NCBI GenBank assembly: GCA_965222935.1
Contig: CBDCVA010000002.1
Span: 124,001 to 188,000, forward strand
Length of the DNA: 64,000 nucleotides
Source of the DNA: CBDCVA01 sp965222935 [NCBI: Candidatus Latescibacterota bacterium]
Lineage (GTDB): Bacteria; Latescibacterota; CBDCVA01
Reading direction: 5' to 3'
In this document: positions 36,429 to 44,526 of the stretch, in pieces
Layout of the letters: each line of letters starts with the position of its first letter
Numbering within the stretch: position 1 is the stretch's first letter
Translations under genes and position numbers: made by a program
The notes under the pieces: generated by a model
What the model was told of the DNA's origin: nothing
What the model saw: only the letters and a program-made list of their open reading frames with translations
Database searches by the model: none

Positions 36429-37059
36429 TCTCGTGTGGAGGTGGCGCTGCGCAGGGCCTCTGAGGGACCGTCGTGACGGCCCGTAGGGATGCGGCGCATG
36501 TGGCGTCGCGCTTTGCAGTCAATCCGCTTCCGGACGGCTTACGGCAGGCAACGGGGTCGGAAGGACGAGGTAAAATACAGGCGTAATAACATTAGATTAC
36601 CGATTGGACGACTTACGGACTCGGTCGGGTAAGAACGGGGGAGTACGGGCCGAACAGAAAATGAGAGGCCTCGGAACAGGACGAATCCGACCGGTAGGGA
36701 ATGGAGAGGGAAGAATGTAAGGAACGCCCAAACCCTTTGAAAATCAAAGGTTATAGGACGCACGGCTCCCCGTGGGATCATCCCGGAGAGACGAGTTGTG
36801 TCTTGAAGAATAGTGGAGGGCTTGCGGCCTTCGCGTAATCCGCCCTCCTTCACCGATTACATGCGTGCTCCGTTGATTTACAGAGCCTTTCCGACGGCAA
36901 CGGTTGGCTCCCTAAGATTCCGTCGGCGGAAGTCATTTTGACCCCAATTTCCCCGCCGGTAGAGCGATCATCGATCTTGGCACTTAACGCCAATTCCCGC
37001 CTCCCGGTCAAAAGAGCTCCAACTCCGACCTGGGGGCAAGAATGTCTGGATCCTCGTTC
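36429..37059. other. Gap without recognised genes
   Basis: No supported gene. It holds one AT-richer patch with a hairpin (AACCCTTTG, loop, CAAAGGTT near 36728-36751) and purine-rich sequence. A 104-codon minus-strand frame (36539-36853) has no protein-like features. Confidence 0.35.
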
Positions 37060-37694
37060 CGGACGCTGTTCACTCTGGTGCTAACGGCGCGCCGCTGGTA
37101 AGGGCCGCCATAGGGTTCACGCACCAGGTCCAGGAGCTGCGGCGCCAGCGACGTCGGATCAAGCCAATCGTCGAACCGGTCCGGATCGATGATCGCTGGC
37201 CGTAGATGGTGGATGTCGGCCAGCGCCAGCGAGGCGGGCAGTCGTGATGATGGTGAAGGACTCCAGGGAATCTACGCCCTTGTCCCAGCGCTCCCACAGA
37301 GCGGCGAACGACAGAGGCGATCTGTCCGCGAGCGCCAAGAAGAAGGGCTGCTTGCCAGGCCCGATCCGTTGCTACTTAAGCCACCTGTCGGCCGGTACCA
37401 AGCACCGACGTGAACGGAAGGCGGCGCCGAACGACGGCGTGGCGTGGACCGTCTCCGATCTAGCGTTGATGAGGCGGGTGGCCATCCTGAGTTGTTTCGC
37501 CCAAGAGGGCACCAATCCCCAGCGGAACTGGGCAATGGCCCGGTCTCCGTTCTCATCGAGCCGAAACGCTGCAAATCCTGTCCTGGAGCACCGTTGTAGC
37601 GAGGCTGCAGATTAAGCGGCAGCGACGGTCCGTTAAGGCTGTAGAGGTCGTGAATCTGACGCCAAGTCAGCTTCTATGTGAAACGGCCGCACAT
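37060..37694 (-). pseudogene. SRAP (YedK/HMCES) peptidase pseudogene
   Basis: SRAP proteins crosslink to abasic sites in single-stranded DNA through the Cys right after the first Met. From the ATG at 37694 the minus strand reads MCGRFT, then a TAG where family members have Gln, then KLTWRQIHDLYSL and LQPRYNGAPGQD. After a frameshift it continues as FRWGLVPSWAKQ and LINARSETV, with another stop after CLVPADRWLK, then FFLALADRSPLSFAALWE and IHHLRPAIIDPDRFDDWLD. All regions of the family are present in order, with at least one frameshift and two in-frame stops, so it is a dead gene. It lies upstream of the AbiE pair on the opposite strand. Confidence 0.72.
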
Positions 37695-37817
37695 CGCTGG
37701 ATGCCTTTTCGCTCCGGCGCCAAGCAATTTTTGAAGAACATCATTGACAAAGTCATATAAGTATAACATGTTTCTGACGTTCGTCAAGCGCTAATTTCCA
37801 GTAAGGGGTGTGATCCA

Positions 37818-38441
37818 ATGACCGGTATGGCTGACAAGATCATGAAAAAGGTGTCCGTGCACCCCAGCGGAAGGTGGGTGTGCACGCCGAAGGACTTCCT
37901 GGATCTCGGGAGCCGGGAGGCCGTTGACCAGGCGCTGTCGCGCCTCGTCAAAGCCGGCCAACTGCGCCGGGTGGGCCACGGCCTGTACGACATGCCCAGG
38001 ATCAGCAACGTGCTGAAGCGGCCCGCATCGGTCGACCTGGATGCCGCCATCGCAGCGCTCACAAGGCGGGATGGTGTCCGGATCATGCCGGATGGCCTGG
38101 TGGCTGCGAATCAGCTGGGTCTCACGAACGCGGTACCCGCGAAGGTCAGCTTCGTGACGGACGGCCACTCAAGGACGCTCAAGATCGACGGACGAACAGT
38201 CCGGTTTCGACATGCGGGGCCGAGCGTCATGCAGTGGGCGGGGAGACCGGCGGCTCCAGTGGTTCAAGCGCTGAGGTGGCTTGGCCCCGACGCGGCCGCA
38301 GACGCGCAGGTCGTTTCGACTTTGAGCCGCTATCTCTCGGATCATGTGAAGCTCGATCTATTGCAAAACAGCCGAGACCTACCTGGTTGGGCGCTGCCGC
38401 TCGCGCGCAGCATCACGGCTGATCAGGCCGTTGCCGTATGA
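37818..38441 (+). CDS. abiEi: AbiEi-like antitoxin (type IV toxin-antitoxin, DUF6088)
   Basis: A 207-aa antitoxin and autorepressor. The ATG at 37818 follows AAGGGG. The N-terminal winged helix is clear (CTPKDFLDLGSREAVDQALS, RLVKAGQLRRVGHGLYD), and the C-terminal domain has GLVAANQLGLTNAVPAKVSF and WLGPDAAADAQVVSTL. In AbiE systems this protein represses the operon and offsets a nucleotidyltransferase toxin. It overlaps the toxin gene by four bases (ATGA). It is intact while the toxin is cut short. An AT-rich stretch at 37740-37790 probably holds the promoter and the operator repeats. Confidence 0.82.
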   Translation: MTGMADKIMKKVSVHPSGRWVCTPKDFLDLGSREAVDQALSRLVKAGQLRRVGHGLYDMPRISNVLKRPASVDLDAAIAALTRRDGVRIMPDGLVAANQLGLTNAVPAKVSFVTDGHSRTLKIDGRTVRFRHAGPSVMQWAGRPAAPVVQALRWLGPDAAADAQVVSTLSRYLSDHVKLDLLQNSRDLPGWALPLARSITADQAVAV

Positions 38442-38850
38442 ATGGAGATTCCGAATCCTTTCTCTCGCTTCCGGAGCAGGGAAAGCGGGATGTGTTCGAG
38501 GCGGTCGCGAGCCACCTCGATACGTTGCCCAGCTACGCGGAGAAAGACTTCTGGGTCTGCCTTGTCCTCGATGCGCTCTACAACCGGCTGCCCGACGGGC
38601 AGCCGAAACTGCTCTTCAAGGGCGGGGCGTCGCTGTCCAAGGCCTTCGGACTTATCGAGCGGTTCTCCGAGAACATCGATCTCGTCATCCATCGTGGCGG
38701 CCTTGGCTTCGAGGAGGAGCGCGACCCGACCGTGGCAAGGAATCTGTCGAACAAGAGACGGGCGGCCCCGTTCAAGGAACTCAGGGCAGCATGCGGCGGC
38801 TACATTCGCGGTGACCTGCGGACCGCCCTGACGAGGCGGGAGCAAGGTCG
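38438..38850 (+). pseudogene. abiEii: AbiEii-like nucleotidyltransferase toxin, 3'-truncated
   Basis: The toxin half of the AbiE pair. The first ~130 residues are normal: FEAVASHLDTLPSYAEKDFW, then the nucleotidyltransferase signature KGGASLSKAFGLIERFSENI followed by DL. The usual second acidic residue of the RFSEDIDL motif is Asn here. Homology ends around 38830-38850, where an IS3-type transposase sequence takes over. The C-terminal half needed for toxicity is missing, so the toxin is most likely dead, leaving the antitoxin alone. Confidence 0.78.
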
Positions 38851-39381
38851 GCGCTGGACCCGAGCTTGGGCTGTACCGTTACCCCTTGCGTGGCCGACGA
38901 TCACCTGGCGCTGATGCGGCGCATCGATGCGCTGTTTCTGAAGTATCCGTTCTACGGTGCCCGTCAGATGGTCCTTCACCTGCGCCGCGAGGGCGTGCGC
39001 CTCGGCCGCCGCCGGGCCGGTCGTCTGATGCGTCTGATGGGGCTTCAGGCGGTCTATCGGGCGCCGCGCACCGGCGATCCGCGCCCCGAAGCCCCGGGTC
39101 TACCCCTATCTGCTCAAGGGCTTAGCGATCGAGCGCGAGAACCATGTCTGGTGCGCCGACATCACCTACATTCCGTGCGCTGCGGCTTTCTTTACCTGGT
39201 AGCGGTCATGGACGAGGCGCTGGTCCGCCACGACACGCCGGAGATATTCAATACCGACCAGGGCAGCCAGTTCACCAGCTTCGCCTTCACCGGGCGCTTA
39301 CGGGCGGCCGGTGTCAGGATCTTGATGGACGGCAGGGGCCGGTGCATGGATAACATCTTCATCGAGCGCCTATCGCGGTGA
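38850..39381 (+). pseudogene. IS3-family transposase (OrfB) remnant with internal deletion
   Basis: The right part of an IS3-type integrase-like transposase. It reads HLALMRRIDALFLKYPFYGA, RAGRLMRLMGLQAVYR, then (in another frame) ADITYIPC with the first catalytic Asp, and GFLYLVAVMD. About 50 residues are then missing before TPEIFNTDQGSQFTS (second Asp) and the end MDGRGRCMDNIFIERLSR (Glu). Start and IS ends are not seen. It cut off the abiEii toxin gene, so the toxin loss probably came with this insertion and later decay. Confidence 0.78.
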
Positions 39382-39556
39382 CCCGCCTGTGGATATGATG
39401 GACAAGCCGCTACGCGCCTTGCCCGCATCCCCACAGGGCAACAACGGCAGGGAGATCGATTCAAAGGGATTCTGGCGACATGAACGACAAACCGGGACCA
39501 GCTCACTCATTAGGCATTGGCGGCGAATAAGAGTACGGCAGAACCAATAAGCGCAT

Positions 39557-42500
39557 ATGACGTTAAAGTTCGCAGAACTTGAAAAGATCGAACGCGCGCT
39601 CCAGTCCGAGGCTCGTGACAGAAATTGCGAGGTAGAACTCGGAAGAACCGCCGAGTGGTTGTCACGTACGGAAGTCCGGCCGGACGTGCGCGAAGTGCTA
39701 ACACGATTGGCAGCAGTGGCGCGAAGTGCCAAGAATCGACGGGCCGCACAATTGGCGCTCGGATCATTGGTTTTCTTCCGCAAGGAATCGGAAACGGACA
39801 AAGAGCGGTGTCGCGCAATATTGGAGTTCGCACGCCAATGCGTCGATTCCATGGAAAAAGAAGGCGTCTACTGGGCGAATGTAGTACTGGCAAGCGAAGA
39901 TGAAGCTGATGCGCGGGCGCTTTTCGAAGCGGCAATAGGAGATGAGTCGTATTCGATCGACGAGCTGCGTATGGGTGCTACACACTTCATTCGAGATCAC
40001 GAAAGTGAAAATTCCTCCTTCGGGCGACTGGCTGCGGATCTGAACGTATTGCTCGGCGTGCTGGATGGAAGCGAACATGACGATCTCAGAGACCTGTCGA
40101 AGGCGGCACTGACGTACTTCGTCGAGACTGCGGATGCTATTCCGGACGGCCTTGGACTAGTCGGATTGTTGGATGATGCATTCGTCGTTCAACAGGCGGT
40201 CGGCCGAGTGTTACCGAATCGAGCCAGTTTGACGAGCTATTTGGAGAACCGGGTGCGCCGATGGCCGTTCTTGAAAAATCTGCGGTTCGAGGTCACTGGT
40301 CAAAGGTATCCGATTTCAGACTACATGCTCATCAACAGTGCACTGCTGCTTGACGTTCTGAACATCGATGCGCGGTCGTCCGTGATACTCATCCCCGAGG
40401 CAGGACCCTTGCTTTACTTATTGGGATTGGTGGCCGCGCTCTCTCGTGTTGCGGAAATCGCCGAATCGGAAAGTGGGTCCTCCTTGGAACCCGGCGAGCG
40501 GTTGATGGATCGCGACGGACGTGGTGAGGTCGTTTTCCGGGGCTACGTTCGTGCGAAGGGAACCACGTTCACGTCTTGCGATGCTTCGTCGGCCACGCAC
40601 GTACAACTCTTGCACCCCGCTCGCGGTCGCCAAGCAGAGATGTTGCACACCATTCGGGTGGCCGAGCTAGGAAACTTCCGCAGGACGGCTGTCGGCGTGG
40701 ACAGGCGAAAGAAAAGCGCAATCAAGATCGATGTCGGCGATCGGGAAGTCGGCGCACTTGAGCAGCTGCTTGGCGCGAATCACCCGATCATGTTGGACTC
40801 ACAATCTCCTCAGGTTCTGGTAGTCGCATCCATCGAAAAGAGCAGAGAGCTCGCAACAAGCCTCGAATTGTTCGGTGTCGCGACTGCAGACGTGGTGCCG
40901 ACCGCCCACCTTCGTCGAGGTAAAAATGGATTCGACGTAAAGTATTGGAGTAAGTACGGCGTGGGAGGCGAACCACTGCTTAGCGTTGTCCGCTCAGTGG
41001 ACGAAGCCTATGAGTGCGTCCTGTCGCAGCCGTTCGACGGCCGAAAGATCTCCACGGTCGTGGCATCCGTTCGTCGTGACAGCGTGGATGGGGCCCAACT
41101 CGCGCGTATTGCTGACGAGGGCGTGGGAGTACTCGCGTTTGTCCAGCCAGAAGATTCGGAAACGCTGGAAATCTTCGGGCAGCGTGAAACGTCGTTCTGG
41201 TCGTGGGATCCCGATTGGTTTGGGCTGCTCTATTGGCCCGCATCGGAGCACGCTAGCCACCATCCTGTCGCCGTATACGAGCGTCGGGTCAAGGGTCGTG
41301 TCAATGCGAGTCATCAGATGGAAACAGTGCAACTCGATGCGCTGACGGATGCCGGGTTGGCGTTGGCGGTGATGGAAACGAGCCATGATTCAGAGGATCT
41401 CGAGTCGTTGGCGGACTGGTTGCCCCGAGGATGGAGGCTCCTCGTGCGGCTGTGTCGACGGGTGACGCCTGTCACCTTGGAAGAGAAAGAAGATTTCATC
41501 CGGACCATCCGAGAAATGTCGGCGGATGTGCAGGCGAATCAATACCGGTGGAGCGAGGAGCTACAAGCACGGGCGCGTGATCTAGTTGCGTCGTTTGAGC
41601 GAGCGCTGAGTTCGCTGGTAGACAGTAATCCCAAATTCAACCTACTTCAGGAGCTCGCCAAACAACATTCCGGAGCAACGCTGATGGTCTCCGAGTGTGA
41701 CCGAGTCCGGTTGGCCGAGGTGCTATCGCATTGCGATGTGCAAGTCGTCAGCAGGGTCTTCTCGAACCGGGACGAAAGGCTTCGAATCGTTCCGGCATGG
41801 TACGGACGCAGCCGAATGGACACGCTAATTTTCGGATCGACGGCCGAATCGTTGAGATTGGTCCTGTATGAACCCGAGGTCGAGTGGTTCAACCGTTCAC
41901 TGAAGCGACGATCGGACTCGATGCGACTCGCCAAGGACCTGGTCGCAAAGAGTGGGTCGATTCCAATCGCTGAGCACCAAAGTGAAACGAAACTACAGTC
42001 TATCAAAGACACTAAAAGCCGATTCGGAGACGTCGACGAAGTGTTTCGATCGGCAATACGCCGGTTGATCAATCGAAGCTGCGATGCAAGTGTGGGTACG
42101 GTAAAAGCTAGCGTGGTCGGATTTGTGGGTGGGACCTGGGCCGCATTCACGCCGGCGCATCGCCTTATTACCGTCGGTCACCTCATCGATTCGGCTGGCG
42201 AGGACCGGCAGGATGTCGTGACGACGGATGTGGCGAACCTCCGAAATGGAGATGTCATGCTGCTTCTCAGTGGCTCGGATCGAGACGCCGTGCGCGAGCG
42301 CGCTGAGCAGGAACTTTCTTCCAACACGATCAAAGTTGCGGAGAAGTGGAAGCGCGCTTTGAAGGAATACACACGCAAACACCCAAACCTCGACGACCTA
42401 CAACAGAAATTGGCCCGTGAAGGATGCAACAAGATGCCGTCGACGATTCGGAGTTGGGTAGTCAACGACTACGTGATCGGTCCGCAACACGCGGCCACGG

Positions 42501-42793
42501 AAGTGGCTGCAATCGCGGCGGTGACCGGTGATACAGAACTGATTGCCGCGCAGGCCGAGTGTGTCGATGCCATCAGTACGGTTCGTAGTGCGCATGTTTC
42601 TGCAGGCAAGTGGCTGGCGGATCAAGTCGTTCAGCGAGCGCGGGAGTGGGCTGACGCTGGTGCGACGCCCGGCGACTTGGTTGAGTTGGAAGACCGTTTC
42701 GTCATGGTCACCGTTGATTTTGTGGATGTAGCAGAAACCGACATCGCTGCCAACCTCGTAAATCGTTTGCAGAGTTCGTCGTGGCTCGGATGA
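39557..42793 (+). CDS. drmE: DrmE-like protein of a DISARM-type system
   Basis: A 1,078-aa cytoplasmic protein and first gene of the DISARM-like locus. I call it DrmE-like from its place just before drmA/drmB genes and from its C-terminus, which resembles my memory of DrmE ends (STIRSWVVNDYVIGPQH, IAAVTGDTELIAAQAE, VRSAHVSAGKWL). Residues about 190-215 (IPDGLGLVGLLDDAFVVQQA) look like the DUF1232/YkvA motif. A further block (YPISDYMLINSALLLDVL, IPEAGPLLYLLGLVAAL) has a nucleotide-binding-site look without a Walker A. DrmE's biochemical role is unknown. No ribosome site is evident before the ATG. The frame is intact over 3.2 kb, so the gene is probably kept. Confidence 0.6.
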   Translation: MTLKFAELEKIERALQSEARDRNCEVELGRTAEWLSRTEVRPDVREVLTRLAAVARSAKNRRAAQLALGSLVFFRKESETDKERCRAILEFARQCVDSMEKEGVYWANVVLASEDEADARALFEAAIGDESYSIDELRMGATHFIRDHESENSSFGRLAADLNVLLGVLDGSEHDDLRDLSKAALTYFVETADAIPDGLGLVGLLDDAFVVQQAVGRVLPNRASLTSYLENRVRRWPFLKNLRFEVTGQRYPISDYMLINSALLLDVLNIDARSSVILIPEAGPLLYLLGLVAALSRVAEIAESESGSSLEPGERLMDRDGRGEVVFRGYVRAKGTTFTSCDASSATHVQLLHPARGRQAEMLHTIRVAELGNFRRTAVGVDRRKKSAIKIDVGDREVGALEQLLGANHPIMLDSQSPQVLVVASIEKSRELATSLELFGVATADVVPTAHLRRGKNGFDVKYWSKYGVGGEPLLSVVRSVDEAYECVLSQPFDGRKISTVVASVRRDSVDGAQLARIADEGVGVLAFVQPEDSETLEIFGQRETSFWSWDPDWFGLLYWPASEHASHHPVAVYERRVKGRVNASHQMETVQLDALTDAGLALAVMETSHDSEDLESLADWLPRGWRLLVRLCRRVTPVTLEEKEDFIRTIREMSADVQANQYRWSEELQARARDLVASFERALSSLVDSNPKFNLLQELAKQHSGATLMVSECDRVRLAEVLSHCDVQVVSRVFSNRDERLRIVPAWYGRSRMDTLIFGSTAESLRLVLYEPEVEWFNRSLKRRSDSMRLAKDLVAKSGSIPIAEHQSETKLQSIKDTKSRFGDVDEVFRSAIRRLINRSCDASVGTVKASVVGFVGGTWAAFTPAHRLITVGHLIDSAGEDRQDVVTTDVANLRNGDVMLLLSGSDRDAVRERAEQELSSNTIKVAEKWKRALKEYTRKHPNLDDLQQKLAREGCNKMPSTIRSWVVNDYVIGPQHAATEVAAIAAVTGDTELIAAQAECVDAISTVRSAHVSAGKWLADQVVQRAREWADAGATPGDLVELEDRFVMVTVDFVDVAETDIAANLVNRLQSSSWLG

Positions 42794-43390
42794 TTCCGAA
42801 CATGGTCCATTCGTCCGTCCGCAGTGGCGCGGAGCGGCGATTGTTCAACGTCATCAGGAGCGCCGAACGGACGGACAATTGGATCTGTTTCCACTCGCTT
42901 GGTTTGGCGCGACACGACTACAAGCGCGTTGGCGAGGTCGACTTTGTGCTGGTAGCCACGTATGGCGTGTTCGTGCTTGAGGTCAAAGGCGGTCGGATCA
43001 GGCGCGATGGGGGCTCCTGGATCAATACCGATCGATATGGGGAGGAGCACTGGAAGAACGAAGGTCCTTTCGAGCAGGCCGCTAGCGCGATGTTCACACT
43101 TGAGCGAGAAGCTTCGACGACATTTCAGTGGAACTCGCCTCGCCCAAGCGTTGATCGGATTCGGCGTCGTCCTACCAGATGTCGCGTTTACCGTCTTGGG
43201 TTCCGATTGCGATCGACTACAGGTCTATGACGTCGCTGATTGACGGAAACCGTTCTGGTCCTATATAGATCGATTGGTGGAATTCTAGCGCAGTCGTGAC
43301 ACGAGGCGCCGTCGAGATCTTGGCAATGACGACATCGAACGAGTCGCGCAGTACTTGTGTGGCGACTTCGACCTAATCCCCTAATCTGGA
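42781..43390 (+). pseudogene. NERD nuclease-related domain, N-terminal part of decayed NERD-SF1 helicase
   Basis: From a GTG at 42781 (overlapping the drmE-like stop) the frame gives a classic NERD domain: SGAERRLFNVI, CFHSLGLARHDYKRVGEVDF, GVFVLEVKGGRIRRDGGSW, EGPFEQAASAMFTLE. Frameshifts near 43120 and 43240, a TAG after LVEF, and another slip near 43385 break it. Reading across frames gives ALIGFGVVLPDVAFTVLG, PFWSYIDRLVEF and IERVAQYLCGDFDLIP, then joins the helicase frame at LDAVLDDSEQELV. So this and the next ORF were one gene. NERD is a PD-(D/E)XK-like nuclease domain; its Glu-x-Lys (LEVKGG) is present. Confidence 0.8.
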
Positions 43391-43397
43391 CGCGGTT

Positions 43398-44522
43398 TTG
43401 GATGACTCGGAACAAGAGTTGGTGAAGCTGACAGAGGATCAGTTCGTGGTCTTGGACGCGCTGGGTAGCGACTGTCGTGTCATCATTGAGGGGCTTGCAG
43501 GGTCCGGCAAGACGATCCTCGCCGTCGAAATGGCGCGGCGATCCGCCCGTCGCGGAGACCGTGTCCTGTTGACCTGTTACAATTGTTTGCTCGCCGACAA
43601 ACCAGAGCGGACACTAGCGGATGAGTTCGCTTCCGATCGGGTAGTCGTCGCTTCTCTGCATCGATTGTTCACCAACATGATCAAGAAGTCGTCGGTTGCA
43701 AGTGAGCTCGAAGAACGTCGATCCAGTGCAACTAACGAGGAGATCTTCGGGAATCTAATGCCGGAATTGGCGCTCTATGCCGCCCTTGAGGAGGTCATTC
43801 CTCGTTTCGACGTACTGGTCATTGATGACGCACAAGATGTGTTAAACGTGAACACGATCGAGGTCTTGTCCGAGCTCCTTGAGCATGGCCGTTGGTGGCT
43901 GTTCCTCGACTCCAACAACCAAGCGTCGCTATACGGCAAACTAGACGACAAAGTCTTCGATCAACTGAGGGATGTCGCACGCTCTCAATCCCTCACCGTG
44001 AACTGTTGGAATACACGGGAGATCGCCTATCACACAACTCTGATGGCGCAACCGAAACTAGCGAGCCATGGAAGGGTCGATGGGCCTCCCGTAGAGTTCG
44101 TTTCGTTCTCAAGTGGCAAGTCCCCGTTTGGTAAGCTAGGCGGCATCCTGGTCCAGCTCATGAAACAAGGGGTGTCTGGTGGGCGCGTCACGGTGCTGCT
44201 AGCGCGCGTACCGAGCCCGGCCGACGAGTCCAAACTTCGAGAACTCAGCGTGTTCTCGGTCAGAAATGAATCGATCGATCATATTGGGGCAGGATCGGCT
44301 CGGACCTGGGCCGTGGCATCGGGATTCAAAGGGCTAGAGAGTGACGTGATCGTCCTCGTGGGCGTCGAAGACGTCGACGAGGACTGGTGGCGAGCGGTCT
44401 GCCACCTCGGGATGTCCAGAGTGCGTACGTGTCTTTACGTGATTTTGTCGGCGGATTGCGAGCGGATCAGAAGACAACGTTTGGAGGCGCAGCTCGAAAG
44501 CGCCTACAAAGGAAAGTCGTAG
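43398..44522 (+). CDS. SF1 (UvrD-like) helicase part of split NERD-helicase
   Basis: An open frame of 374 codons for a short superfamily 1 helicase. Motif Q-like KLTEDQFVVLDALG leads to Walker A EGLAGSGKTILA. Walker B is VLVIDDAQDV, followed by WWLFLDSNNQAS. Motif V is SGFKGLESDVIVLVGVED and motif VI LGMSRVRTCLYVI. It was once fused to the NERD domain upstream (42781-43390). If still translated it would need a new start; the TTG at 43398 has no good ribosome site, so this may be a relic. It ends four bases before drmA. NERD-helicase genes are not among the core DISARM genes I know. Confidence 0.75.
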   Translation: MDDSEQELVKLTEDQFVVLDALGSDCRVIIEGLAGSGKTILAVEMARRSARRGDRVLLTCYNCLLADKPERTLADEFASDRVVVASLHRLFTNMIKKSSVASELEERRSSATNEEIFGNLMPELALYAALEEVIPRFDVLVIDDAQDVLNVNTIEVLSELLEHGRWWLFLDSNNQASLYGKLDDKVFDQLRDVARSQSLTVNCWNTREIAYHTTLMAQPKLASHGRVDGPPVEFVSFSSGKSPFGKLGGILVQLMKQGVSGGRVTVLLARVPSPADESKLRELSVFSVRNESIDHIGAGSARTWAVASGFKGLESDVIVLVGVEDVDEDWWRAVCHLGMSRVRTCLYVILSADCERIRRQRLEAQLESAYKGKS

Positions 44523-44526
44523 CGAA

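Noticed and set aside
36539-36853. Possible gene or structured RNA in the 36.4-37.0 kb gap
   Set aside because: One small hairpin and an unconvincing frame; no recognised RNA family or protein.
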